Below are positions 16,351 through 24,341 of a DNA stretch of 64,000 nucleotides, one piece after another. The DNA comes from an uncultured Bacteroidales bacterium. GTDB lineage: Bacteria; Bacteroidota; Bacteroidia; Bacteroidales; WCHB1-69. The DNA is taken from NCBI GenBank assembly GCA_900316305.1, contig ONCM01000020.1, positions 87,178-151,177 of the forward strand, given 5' to 3'. The notes under the pieces were generated by a model. The model did no database searches. It was not told the DNA's origin and worked only from the letters and a program-made list of their open reading frames with translations. Position 1 is the first letter of the stretch. Each line of letters opens with the position of its first letter. The position numbers and the translations under genes are program-made.

Positions 16351-16358
16351 TATCTTTG
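16351..16358 (+). promoter_or_regulatory. -7 box of rpsA
   Basis: TATCTTTG followed by CC. It gives a leader of about 95 nt before the ATG at 16462. Confidence 0.75.
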
Positions 16359-16363
16359 CCGCC

Positions 16364-16453
16364 TCAATTGAAAGAGGCTCTTCAATTGATTATTAAATAA
16401 TTAACCTCATTGTTTCATCCTTAAAAAGCCCCTGTCTCAGGCTAATTTGAGAC
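16364..16453 (+). promoter_or_regulatory. rpsA mRNA leader with two hairpins
   Basis: Hairpin 1: TCAATTGAA (16364-16372) pairs perfectly with TTCAATTGA (16381-16389). Hairpin 2: GTCTCA (16434-16439) pairs with TGAGAC (16448-16453), ending 8 nt before the start codon. S1 often controls its own translation in bacteria; these hairpins are candidates for such control, which is inference. Confidence 0.5.
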
Positions 16454-16461
16454 AAATTTTT

Positions 16462-18405
16462 ATGTCAGAAGAATTATTGAATGCTCCTGAACAAACTGAA
16501 GAAATTGCACAAAACGTGGAAAATGTTGCCGAAACCGCTGCTCCCGTAGTGGAAGAACAACTCCCCGAAACCGAAGCTGTCGAGGAAAAAGCCCCCAAGG
16601 CCGCCCGCAAAATGCGCAACTTTGAGAACGCTTACGCTAACGCTCTCGAAAACTTCAGCTGGGACAAAGTTTCTGAAAGCAACGACCGTTATCCGAAGGA
16701 AGAGCAAGCTCGTTTGGAAGACGTTTACACCAAGTCTTTCAAATCCCTTGAACAAGGTGACGTCATCACCGGCAAGGTGGTTTCCATCAACGACCGCGAA
16801 GTGGTGATCAATATCGGCTTCAAGTCCGACGGTGTCATCAACGCTTCCGAGCTCCGCTACAACCACGACCTCAAGATCGGTGACGAAATCGAGGTTTACG
16901 TTGAAAGTCAGGAAGATGCCAACGGTCAAATGCAACTTTCCCACAAACGCGCCCTCATCCTCAAATCATGGCAGCGCGTCAACGAAGCATACGACAACCA
17001 AGAGGTTATCACCGGTTATGTCAAGGGCAAGACCAAAGGCGGTCTCATCGTGGACGTCTTCGGTATCGAAGCCTTCCTGCCGGGTTCCCAGATCGATGTC
17101 AAGCAAATCCGCGACTTCGACGTGTATGTTGGCAAGACCATGGAGTTCAAGGTTGTCAAGATCAACCACGACTACAAGAACGTTGTCGTTTCCCACAAGG
17201 CTCTCATCGAGGCTGAAATCGAAGCCCAGAAGGCTGAGATCATCAGCAAACTCGAAGTCGGCCAAATCTTGGAAGGTACTGTCAAGAACATCGTTTCCTA
17301 CGGTGCATTCGTCGATCTCGGCGGTCTGGACGGTCTCATCCACATCACCGACCTCTCTTGGGGCCGTATCAACCATCCTTCTGAAGTGGTTGAGCTCGAC
17401 CAGAAGGTCAACGTCGTTATCCTCAACTTCGAAGAGGGTAAGAAACGTATCGCCCTGGGTCTCAAGCAACTCACTCCTCAACCTTGGGAGAAACTCGATC
17501 CCAATTTGAAGGTGGGTGACAAAGTCAAGGGTAAAGTGGTCGTCATCACCGACTACGGCGCCTTCGTGGAGATTCTTCCCGGCGTGGAAGGCCTCATCCA
17601 TGTGTCCGAGATGTCTTGGTCACAGCACCTCCGCACCGCTCACGACTTCCTCAAAGTCGGCGACGAAGTGGAAGCTGTTGTCCTCACGCTCGACCGCGAA
17701 GGTCAGAAGATGTCCCTCGGCATCAAGCAACTCATCCCCGATCCTTGGGCAAACATCCTTGAGAAATATCCTGTTGGTTCCCGTCACACCGCTACTGTGC
17801 GTAACTTCACCACCTTCGGCATCTTCGTCGAACTGGAAGAAGGCGTTGACGGCCTGATCCACATTTCCGACCTCTCCTGGAACAAGAAGATCAAACATCC
17901 GGCTGAATTCACCAAAGTGGGTGAGTCCATCGACGTGGTCGTCCTCGAAGTGGACACCGAGAACCGTCGTCTGAGCCTCGGTCACAAACAGCTTGAGGAG
18001 AATCCTTGGGACGTTTATGAGACCATCTTCACCATCGGTTCCGTGCACGAAGGTACCATCACCGGCATGAACGACAAGGGTGCCACCGTGATGCTTCCGC
18101 ACAACATCGAAGGTTTCGCCTTCAACCGTCATCTCCAGAAAGAGGACAAGTCCACCGCTAAGGAAGGTGAGACCCTGCCCTTCATGGTGGTTGACTTCTC
18201 GAAGGACGCCAAGAAGATCCACCTTTCCCACACCAAGACCTGGCAACCCGACAGAGATTCTGAAGAGAGAGCCAAGAACGATGAGGAAAGACAAAAAGAG
18301 CGTGATATTCAGAAAGTTAACGAGAGCAACGTGGAAAAAGCCACTCTCGGCGATCTGAACATCCTGCAATCTTTGAAAGAGGATCTCGAAAAGGAAGGTA
18401 AATAA
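16462..18405 (+). CDS. rpsA: 30S ribosomal protein S1
   Basis: A 647-residue protein with six S1 OB-fold domains, beginning near residues 98, 187, 271, 357, 443 and 530. Each of the four central ones has the GAFVDLGG/GAFVEILPG plus GLIH(I/V)(S/T)(D/E)(L/M)SW signature. It has an acidic, Glu/Ala-rich N-terminal extension of about 60 residues, typical for Bacteroidetes S1, and a charged C-terminal tail. S1 brings mRNA to the 30S subunit, important here because the phylum largely lacks Shine-Dalgarno sites. The Met at 16462 (MSEELL) is a better start than one five codons earlier. A strong terminator follows. Confidence 0.95.
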   Translation: MSEELLNAPEQTEEIAQNVENVAETAAPVVEEQLPETEAVEEKAPKAARKMRNFENAYANALENFSWDKVSESNDRYPKEEQARLEDVYTKSFKSLEQGDVITGKVVSINDREVVINIGFKSDGVINASELRYNHDLKIGDEIEVYVESQEDANGQMQLSHKRALILKSWQRVNEAYDNQEVITGYVKGKTKGGLIVDVFGIEAFLPGSQIDVKQIRDFDVYVGKTMEFKVVKINHDYKNVVVSHKALIEAEIEAQKAEIISKLEVGQILEGTVKNIVSYGAFVDLGGLDGLIHITDLSWGRINHPSEVVELDQKVNVVILNFEEGKKRIALGLKQLTPQPWEKLDPNLKVGDKVKGKVVVITDYGAFVEILPGVEGLIHVSEMSWSQHLRTAHDFLKVGDEVEAVVLTLDREGQKMSLGIKQLIPDPWANILEKYPVGSRHTATVRNFTTFGIFVELEEGVDGLIHISDLSWNKKIKHPAEFTKVGESIDVVVLEVDTENRRLSLGHKQLEENPWDVYETIFTIGSVHEGTITGMNDKGATVMLPHNIEGFAFNRHLQKEDKSTAKEGETLPFMVVDFSKDAKKIHLSHTKTWQPDRDSEERAKNDEERQKERDIQKVNESNVEKATLGDLNILQSLKEDLEKEGK

Positions 18406-18425
18406 TTCCAAACCTCCAATACGCG

Positions 18426-18461
18426 AAAAGCGGTCCGATTATTCCGGGCCGCTTTTTTTTT
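18426..18461 (+). terminator. Intrinsic terminator after rpsA
   Basis: AAAAGCGG-T-CCG pairs with CGG-G-CCGCTTTT across ATTATTC, followed by a run of nine T. Confidence 0.9.
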
Positions 18462-18496
18462 GTGAAAGAATTTGGAAAACAAAAAAATTAATTTTT

Positions 18497-18504
18497 TATC
18501 TTTG
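18497..18504 (+). promoter_or_regulatory. -7 box of the gatE-gatD operon
   Basis: TATCTTTG followed by CGG. Transcription is expected near 18511, leaving a leader of about 125 nt before gatE. Confidence 0.75.
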
Positions 18505-18519
18505 CGGCTTAAAATTGTC

Positions 18520-18592
18520 TGATGCTAGACTGTGCTCTGGCGAGTCTGGGGTTCCGCCCTCCTAACGTCGGACGGAATGGAGGGAAGCATCA
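18520..18592 (+). ncRNA. Structured RNA leader upstream of gatE
   Basis: TGATGC (18520-18525) pairs with GCATCA (18587-18592) and closes a domain holding AGACT/AGTCT (18527-18531 with 18543-18547). Two mutually exclusive pairings also lie inside it: TTCCG/CGGAA (18552-18556 with 18573-18577) and CCCTCC/GGAGGG (18557-18562 with 18579-18584). Its G+C content stands out against the AT-rich flanks. This suits a cis-regulatory element or a separate small RNA. I do not recognise a known riboswitch; a small SRP-type RNA is not excluded. Confidence 0.5.
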
Positions 18593-18636
18593 AATTAATG
18601 AATATATATATTGAATTAATAAATATTAAGACAAGA

Positions 18637-20586
18637 ATGCAAACGATTAATCCACAGAAGAATTACGAGGCCAGCAGAGACGCCATCGGCTATGTTGACC
18701 GGAAGAAGGCCACGCAGGCCGACTACGACCGCATCGGGTTCATGTCGGGACTGGAAGTGCACCAGCAGCTGGCCACCAAGGAGAAACTGTTCTGCCGCTG
18801 TCCCGCCGGCATTTTCCAGAAACCGGACCAATTTGACGCGGAGCTGCTGCGCCACATGCGCCCCACCCTCTCCGAGATGGGCGAGTACGACGGCACCGCG
18901 CTCATGGAGTTTAAGACGCGCAAGAACATCATCTACCGCATCGCGCACCGCACAGCGTGCACGTACGAGGTCGATGACACCCCGCCGTTCCCCATCAACC
19001 CCGAGGCGCTGCAGTACGCCCTCGAAATCGCCCTCGCTTCCAAGCTGAAGATCGTGGGCGAAGTCCACATCACCCGCAAACAGTACCTCGACGGTTCCAT
19101 CCCGACGGGCTTCCAACGCACCGCCATCCTCGGCATCGACGGCGAAATCCAGCTGCGGAAGAAAAAAGTGCGCCTCATCCAACTCAGTGTGGAGGAAGAT
19201 GCCTGCCGTGAGGTTTCCGATATCGGACATACCCGTATCTACCGCACCGACCGCCTGGGAATGCCTCTGATTGAGACGGTTACGTATCCCGACATGATCA
19301 ATCCCGACGAGGTGGAGGAAGCCGGCAACGTCATCCGTTTCATTAACCGCAGCACCGGCCGCGTGCGCACCGGCATCGGCGCCGGCCGTCAGGACGTGAA
19401 CGTGAGCTGCAAGGGCGGCACCCGTATCGAGGTGAAGGGCGTGGCCCACACCAAGTGGATTCCAGAGGTCACCCACGTGGAGTGCTTCCGCCAGTGGGCG
19501 CTGCTCGCCATCCGTGAGCAACTCAAGTCCCGCATCAGCAAGGAAAATTGGAAAATGAGCTATATGGAACTCTGTCCCAAGGAGTTCCACTTCTATTTCG
19601 ATCCCATCACCGACGCCATCAAGCGCGGAGAAAAGGTCTATATTGTTAATTTGCCGCAATTTGCAGGCTTGCTCTCTCACTTTACCCAACCCGGTCATCC
19701 GTTCTACAGCGAATTCGCTGACAGATTGAAGGTTATCGCCTGTCTGGAGCGTCCGAACATGGCCACGAGCGAAGATCTGGAAGATGTGGTGAGCCGCAGC
19801 GTCTTCGAGAAGGCAGCGAAAGCCCTCAACGCTGGCGACAACGACGCGCAGATCATCTTCTGGGGTCCCGAAGACGACGTGAAGACCGCCTTAGAGACCA
19901 TCGAAGAGCGTGCGCTGATGGCCTTCGACGGCGTGCCGCAGGAGACCCGCAAGGTGCTGCCCGACGGCACCACCATCTTCGAACGCGTGCTGCCCGGTGC
20001 CGACCGCATGTACCCCGACACCGACTCCGCGCCCATCCCGTTGACCAACGACTACATCGAGGAGCTGAGAAAGAACATTCCCGAGTCCATCGCCGACCGT
20101 TACGCGCAACTCGACAGCTGGGGCGTTCCGAAAGACTGTTACAAATACATCTTCACCTACAACTTCTTCCCGCTCATTAAGCGGATTGTCAACGAGTTGG
20201 ATGTCTGCCCGAAATTCATCGGCACCTTCTTCGGCCACCGGCTCAAGTACCTGAACGGTCAATACGGCAACATCCCGTTCTACACGGATCGTATATACGA
20301 CCTCTTTGCTTTCCTAAAACAAGAAGGCATTGACAAGGCCATCGCCCGCGATATGTTGGAGGAAATGTTCATCTATCCCAATGCAGAAATGCCGCAGATA
20401 CTAGGACTCGCCGGTTATAAGAAGATGACCAAGCAGGAAATCGAAGATCTGTACAACATGGCTATCAGTGATTTCGAACCTTACCGGACTCGCAGCAACG
20501 ACAACGATAAACGCAACTATGCCATCGGTAGGGTTAGACGCAGAGCTATTGGCAACGCCGCATTTACCGAATTAGCCAAGAAATAA
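18637..20586 (+). CDS. gatE: Archaeal-type Glu-tRNA(Gln) amidotransferase subunit E
   Basis: A 649-residue protein of the GatB/GatE family. GatE takes ammonia from GatD, activates Glu on tRNA(Gln) with ATP and makes Gln-tRNA(Gln). The GatB/E kinase core is clear: GLEVHQQLATKEKLFCRCP (about 38-56), EVDDTPPFPINPEAL, HITRKQYLDGSIPTGFQRTA, QLSVEEDACR, YRTDRLGMPLIE and GIGAGRQDVNVSCKGGTRIE. Length and the inserted AspRS-like (GAD) domain at about residues 290-430 fit GatE, not bacterial GatB (about 480 residues); the Cys-x-Cys pair and 'FQRT' also match GatE. The helical and YqeY-like tail follows. GatD lies next. Start set at 18637 (MQTINPQ), since earlier ATGs lie in the leader. Confidence 0.92.
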   Translation: MQTINPQKNYEASRDAIGYVDRKKATQADYDRIGFMSGLEVHQQLATKEKLFCRCPAGIFQKPDQFDAELLRHMRPTLSEMGEYDGTALMEFKTRKNIIYRIAHRTACTYEVDDTPPFPINPEALQYALEIALASKLKIVGEVHITRKQYLDGSIPTGFQRTAILGIDGEIQLRKKKVRLIQLSVEEDACREVSDIGHTRIYRTDRLGMPLIETVTYPDMINPDEVEEAGNVIRFINRSTGRVRTGIGAGRQDVNVSCKGGTRIEVKGVAHTKWIPEVTHVECFRQWALLAIREQLKSRISKENWKMSYMELCPKEFHFYFDPITDAIKRGEKVYIVNLPQFAGLLSHFTQPGHPFYSEFADRLKVIACLERPNMATSEDLEDVVSRSVFEKAAKALNAGDNDAQIIFWGPEDDVKTALETIEERALMAFDGVPQETRKVLPDGTTIFERVLPGADRMYPDTDSAPIPLTNDYIEELRKNIPESIADRYAQLDSWGVPKDCYKYIFTYNFFPLIKRIVNELDVCPKFIGTFFGHRLKYLNGQYGNIPFYTDRIYDLFAFLKQEGIDKAIARDMLEEMFIYPNAEMPQILGLAGYKKMTKQEIEDLYNMAISDFEPYRTRSNDNDKRNYAIGRVRRRAIGNAAFTELAKK

Positions 20587-20596
20587 TTAACGAACA

Positions 20597-20662
20597 TATT
20601 CCAAAAAGGGCTGAAAGCCCGACCTAAGTCAACCCAGGGTGAAGCGAAGCGGAGCCCTGGGA
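20597..20662. repeat. Dispersed repeat (AAGGGCTGAAAGCCC ... CCCAGGGT...ACCCTGGG), copy 1
   Basis: Two adjacent hairpins, GGGCTGAAAGCCC and CCAGGGTGAAGCGAAGCGGA-type ending in GCCCTGG, sit in the 94-bp gap between gatE and gatD. A reverse-complement copy lies at 22938-23003, so the gatD gene is framed by inverted copies. Confidence 0.7.
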
Positions 20663-20680
20663 CAACAAAAACAAAGAAAT

Positions 20681-22159
20681 ATGGAAAATAACGATAAAGT
20701 CACATTCCAAGGATACAAAGGCAGAGCACTGGAAATGCTCAAAAAATACGATGTCCATGTGTGGGACAAGGCCGAGGTCGAGACCACCCGCGGACACTTC
20801 TCGGGCAAGATCCTGCCCAGAGCCGAGAACACCGACGACATCCACATCGTCATGAAGGTGGCCACCGGCTACAACATCGGCATCGATATCGAGACGGTGA
20901 CCGACATGAAGGGCGAGCGCGACCCGCAGCCCGTCTTCAAGATTCCGGAAAAGGAGTTCCCTTACACACCCGGTCTGCCGCACGTGAAACTGTTAGGCAC
21001 CGGCGGCACCATCGCCTCGCGACTGGACTACCGTACGGGAGCCGTAATTCCCGCCTTCTCGCCCGGCGAGCTGTATGGTGCCGTGCCCGAGCTGGCCGAC
21101 ATCTGCAACCTGGAGACCGAAAAGGTCTTCGCCGTATTCTCCGAGAACATGTCGCCCGTGGAGTACAAAGCCTTAGCACAAAAGATTGGCGATGAGGTGA
21201 AAAAAGGCATCGAGGGCATCGTAATCGGTCACGGTACAGATACGCTGGCGCACACCGCCACCGCGCTCACCTACATGTGCCAGAATTTGCCCATGCCCGT
21301 GGTGCTGGTCGGTTCTCAAAGAAGTTCCGACCGTCCGAGCTCCGACGCGGCGTTGAACCTCATGCACGCCATGACGGCCGCCGGTCACGGAGACATCGCC
21401 GAGGTGATGGTCTGCATGTTCGGACCCACCAGCGACGACTACGGTTTCCTGCACCGCGGTACTCGCGTGCGCAAGATGCACAGCTCCTACCGTTCCACGT
21501 TCCGCACCATCGGCGACACGCCGTTAGCGACAGTGAACCGCAAGGACGGCGTGCAGCCCATTAAGGAAGTCTATAACCACCGTAGAAAAGGTCAACACCG
21601 TCAAGTCGAGGTCATCACTAACTACGAGGACTACAAGCGCAGTTTGGCCCTCAACGACCCGAACGTCACCCGCATCGTGCCCACCTTCGACGACCGCGTG
21701 GCCATCCTCTACTACTATCCGGGCATGAAACCCGATGTGTTGGATGCGCTCATCGACAACGGATACAAGGGCATCGTGTGGGACGGCACTGGCTTGGGCC
21801 ACGTCAACAAGCACATGTTCGATGCCATCCAACGCGCCACCGACGCGGGCGTACACCAGTACATGAGCGTGCAGACCATCTGGGGCTACACTCACATGTT
21901 CGTCTATGACACCGGCCGTGACATGATGGCCCGCGGCATCATCCCCGCCGACAACATGCTGGCGGAAAGCTCTTACATTAAGCTCGGCTGGGCGCTCGGC
22001 CTCACCAAGGACAGCGGCCAAAAGCGCGAAGATGTGAAGAAGCTGATGCTTACCCCCATCAACGACGAAATCACCAAACGCGAACCCTACGACGGCTACC
22101 TCGTCTATCAAGGCGGCGTGCCGGAAGTCGAGGAGTTCGTGAAGAAAGTCCGCAAATAA
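20681..22159 (+). CDS. gatD: Archaeal-type Glu-tRNA(Gln) amidotransferase subunit D
   Basis: A 492-residue L-asparaginase-type glutaminase that frees ammonia for GatE. The N-terminal 90 residues carry the GatD-specific barrel (GHFSGKILPRAENTDDIHIV, TGYNIGID), absent from true asparaginases. The asparaginase domain has the catalytic set: Thr110 (LLGTGGTIAS), Thr186-Asp187 (GHGTDTLAHTA) and Lys265 (RVRKMHSS). Their spacing (76, 1, 78) agrees with that known for archaeal GatD (76, 1, 76). It is longer than archaeal GatD (about 430). Start at 20681; the longer frame begins in a repeat. It follows gatE after 94 bp and ends at a TTAGCAG array and a terminator. GatD orthologues are known almost only from archaea. 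Confidence 0.94.
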   Translation: MENNDKVTFQGYKGRALEMLKKYDVHVWDKAEVETTRGHFSGKILPRAENTDDIHIVMKVATGYNIGIDIETVTDMKGERDPQPVFKIPEKEFPYTPGLPHVKLLGTGGTIASRLDYRTGAVIPAFSPGELYGAVPELADICNLETEKVFAVFSENMSPVEYKALAQKIGDEVKKGIEGIVIGHGTDTLAHTATALTYMCQNLPMPVVLVGSQRSSDRPSSDAALNLMHAMTAAGHGDIAEVMVCMFGPTSDDYGFLHRGTRVRKMHSSYRSTFRTIGDTPLATVNRKDGVQPIKEVYNHRRKGQHRQVEVITNYEDYKRSLALNDPNVTRIVPTFDDRVAILYYYPGMKPDVLDALIDNGYKGIVWDGTGLGHVNKHMFDAIQRATDAGVHQYMSVQTIWGYTHMFVYDTGRDMMARGIIPADNMLAESSYIKLGWALGLTKDSGQKREDVKKLMLTPINDEITKREPYDGYLVYQGGVPEVEEFVKKVRK

Positions 22160-22182
22160 TTAGCAGTTATAAGTTAGCAGTT
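22157..22182 (+). repeat. Heptamer tandem array (AGTTAGC)n after gatD
   Basis: Imperfect TTAGCAG / TTATAAG / TTAGCAG units begin directly at the gatD TAA stop. Confidence 0.75.
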
Positions 22183-22218
22183 GGCTGAGAGGCTGTTGCT
22201 GACTGAGAATATGAAACC

Positions 22219-22250
22219 CGAGCCGTCACAATGTGGCGGCTCGAGTTTTA
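22219..22250 (+). terminator. Terminator between gatD and lptE
   Basis: CGAGCCGTCACA pairs with TGTGGCGGCTCG (one G-T pair) over a tight loop, followed by AGTTTTAT. It lies between convergent genes. Confidence 0.85.
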
Positions 22251-22334
22251 TAGGTTTTATAAGAATATCTCAACGGAAAATTGAGGTTTTCATTGGGAAG
22301 GCTTGCTCAACATAGGGTCAGCAATCATTCGTCT

Positions 22335-22844
22335 CTACCAATTAACAAAGGCTTTATTGAAAATATCATCCGTAAGAGCGTCAGAGATTTCGGCCACAAG
22401 TCCGGCCTCCACACTACTCAGGTTCTGCGAGCTATAGTAGTCGGCATAGCGAGAGAAGGACTGGTCGAAGTTCTGGTCCTCGTTGAATTTGTTGGTGAAC
22501 CGCACCCGCACGGTGATGGTCAGACGGTTCATGGCCGGGGAGTCGTTGCCCTGGATAGCCACGGGGTTCACGGTATAATTGGTAATCTCACCGTCAATTT
22601 CGTAGTCGCCGTCACGATCCACAATGGTCAGCGGGGTCTGTCCCTGAATCTTGTCCTTCAGCACAGTCGTGAAACTTTGGCTCAACGTCGGGTTGATCAG
22701 CGTGGCGTTGTTCGGGAACGTGTTGATGGCCACGGTCTTCGCCCGCGCATCGACGGTGCCGCCGGTGAGGGAGACGGACATGCGACAACCTGCCAATAAT
22801 ATCGCTACGGCTATCATTATACTATATATAATACGTTTTCTCAT
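22335..22844 (-). CDS. lptE: LPS assembly lipoprotein LptE-like
   Basis: A 169-residue lipoprotein: MRKRIIYSIMIAVAILLAGC is the signal peptide and lipobox. The mature part has SLTGGTVDARAKTVAINTFPNN and LSQSFTTVLKDKIQGQTPL, with DYEIDGEITNYTVNPVAIQG and a C-terminal NKFNEDQNFDQSFSRYADY strand region. This pattern is the Bacteroidetes LptE family, which would plug the LptD barrel during lipopolysaccharide export. The upstream sigma-54 activator gene is the usual neighbour in the phylum. Start at Met3 of the longer frame (22844). Confidence 0.87.
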   Translation of the reverse strand: MRKRIIYSIMIAVAILLAGCRMSVSLTGGTVDARAKTVAINTFPNNATLINPTLSQSFTTVLKDKIQGQTPLTIVDRDGDYEIDGEITNYTVNPVAIQGNDSPAMNRLTITVRVRFTNKFNEDQNFDQSFSRYADYYSSQNLSSVEAGLVAEISDALTDDIFNKAFVNW

Positions 22845-22848
22845 ATTC

Positions 22849-22932
22849 ATCGTTCATTCATCGTTCATTCATCGTTCATTCATCGTTCATTCATCGTTCA
22901 TTCATCGTTCATTCATCGTTCATTCATCGTCA
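22849..22932 (-). repeat. 11-bp tandem array (CATCGTTCATT)n
   Basis: Seven or more perfect 11-bp units fill the gap between the sigma-54 activator and lptE, directly before the lptE start. Copy number could vary and change the spacing to the promoter. Confidence 0.88.
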
Positions 22933-22937
22933 TTCGT

Positions 22938-23003
22938 TCCTAGGGCTCTGCTCTGCCTCACCCTAGGCTAACATACGTCGGGCCTTCAGCCCTTTTGGAA
23001 TAA
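22938..23003. repeat. Dispersed repeat, copy 2 (inverted relative to 20597)
   Basis: CCTAGGGCT...CACCCTAGG followed by GGGCCTTCAGCCC, the reverse-complement layout of the element between gatE and gatD. Confidence 0.7.
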
Positions 23004-23022
23004 CTGCTAACTACTAACTAAT
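23004..23022 (-). repeat. Heptamer array (AGTTAGC)n at the activator stop
   Basis: In gene orientation ATTAGTTAGTAGTTAGCAG, the same word that ends the nitroreductase gene. It supplies the Ile-Ser-stop codons. Confidence 0.75.
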
Positions 23023-24237
23023 TCCGTATTCCTTGATTTTCCGGTACAGGGTGCGTTCGGAGATGCCGAGTTCCTGGGCGGTGAGCTTGCGGTTGTCCTT
23101 GTTGCGGCGGAGGGCGGCGATGATGGCCTGCTTCTCCAAGCCTTCCATGGAGTAGTCCGCGGTGTCCTCGATGACCTCGGAGTCATCGTACTGCTCGGGT
23201 TCCGAGCCGTGGTGCTCGTGGGTGGTCACGAACGGGTATTGTCCGTCGGCGGGCAGGGCGTTGTCAGGGAGAACGTGGTGGTGCGTGCCCTGGACATACA
23301 CCGGCTGGTTCTGGGCCAGCTGCGCCACAGTGGCCTTCAGCTCATTCACCTCGCGCCGCAGTTCAGCGATAAACTTGAAGACGATTTCACGCTGCATGTT
23401 GTCCTGACGTTCGCTGTCGGTGGGCATCACTGCCGGCAGGTTGGAACCGACAGGACCGGTCAGGTAGGGTTTCAAGGTCTCCGCATCAATCAACCGTTCT
23501 TTCTCAATGATGGAAATCTGCTCGGTGACGTTCTTGAGCTGGCGCACATTGCCGGGCCAACGGTAAGCACGCAGCACGGCCTGCGCCTCTTCGGTGAGCG
23601 CGATGGTCGGGACGTGGTACTTGTCGGAGAAGTCGGCAGCGAACTTAACGAACAGCGGGTAGATGTCGCCGGGACGCTCGCGCAGCGCGGGCACGCGGAT
23701 CGGCACCGAGTTAAGGCGGTAGTAGAGGTCCTCGCGGAACTTGCCCTTGGCGATGCGGTCGGCAATGTTGACGTTGGTGGCGGCCACCACCCGCACATCG
23801 GTTTTCATCACCTTGGAGGAACCCACACGAATGTATTCGCCGGTCTCCAGCACGCGCAACAGACGCACCTGCGTGGAGAGCGGCAGGTCGGCGACCTCAT
23901 CGAGGAAGAGCGTGCCACCATTGGCCTCCTCAAAGTAGCCCTTGCGGGAATCAATGGCTCCCGTAAAAGCACCCTTCTCGTGCCCGAAAAGTTCGGAATC
24001 GATCGTGCCCTCGGGAATGGCACCACAGTTCACCGCAATATAAGTCTTGGTCTTGCGCGGCGAGTAGGCGTGGATGATCTTCGGCACCACCTCCTTGCCG
24101 GAGCCGCTCTCGCCAGTCACCAGCACGGAGAGGTCCGTCACGGCCACCTGCATCGCCACGTCGATGACATGGTCGAGCGCGGGATCGAACCCGACAATCC
24201 CGAAACGGCGCTTGACATTGTTGATGTTTTCGTTCAT
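23014..24237 (-). CDS. Sigma-54-dependent AAA+ transcriptional activator
   Basis: A 407-residue activator without an N-terminal receiver domain. The AAA+ domain starts near residue 15: VLVTGESGSGKEVV (Walker A), GHEKGAFTGAIDSRKGYFEE with the sigma-54-contacting GAFTGA loop, GGTLFLDEVADLPL (Walker B), the arginine-finger region FREDLYYRLNSVPIRVPALR, then WPGNVRQLKNV. A linker rich in His and Glu follows, and the C-terminus has a Fis-type helix-turn-helix (KLTAQELGISERTLYRKIKE). It would open promoters read by RpoN. Genes of this layout are commonly upstream of lptE in Bacteroidetes. The last two residues and the TAG stop fall in an AGTTAGC array. Confidence 0.9.
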   Translation of the reverse strand: MNENINNVKRRFGIVGFDPALDHVIDVAMQVAVTDLSVLVTGESGSGKEVVPKIIHAYSPRKTKTYIAVNCGAIPEGTIDSELFGHEKGAFTGAIDSRKGYFEEANGGTLFLDEVADLPLSTQVRLLRVLETGEYIRVGSSKVMKTDVRVVAATNVNIADRIAKGKFREDLYYRLNSVPIRVPALRERPGDIYPLFVKFAADFSDKYHVPTIALTEEAQAVLRAYRWPGNVRQLKNVTEQISIIEKERLIDAETLKPYLTGPVGSNLPAVMPTDSERQDNMQREIVFKFIAELRREVNELKATVAQLAQNQPVYVQGTHHHVLPDNALPADGQYPFVTTHEHHGSEPEQYDDSEVIEDTADYSMEGLEKQAIIAALRRNKDNRKLTAQELGISERTLYRKIKEYGIS

Positions 24238-24247
24238 ATTATTTTGA

Positions 24248-24278
24248 ATGGTTATTGGTTATCGGTTATTGGTTATTG
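24248..24278 (-). repeat. Heptamer array (AATAACC)n
   Basis: Four AATAACC/GATAACC units 10 bp upstream of the sigma-54 activator start. Confidence 0.8.
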
Positions 24279-24341
24279 AATGAGAGGACAAACAGAAAGA
24301 TTGCGCCCGCCAAGATAATCCCGATATAGACCGATTCATTT

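Noticed and set aside
18520-18592. Naming the gatE leader as an SRP RNA or a known riboswitch
   Set aside because: The CAGG...GGAA...AGCA core of SRP RNA is not visible and no known riboswitch motif matched by eye. It is left as an unnamed structured RNA.
18637-20586. First thought: glutaminyl-tRNA synthetase or ordinary bacterial GatB
   Set aside because: There is no HIGH/KMSKS signature, and the length, the GAD-type insertion, the Cys-x-Cys pair and the adjacent gatD fit GatE.
20681-22159. Plain type I L-asparaginase
   Set aside because: The N-terminal barrel (GHFSGKILPRAE, TGYNIGID) is specific to GatD, and the gene directly follows gatE.
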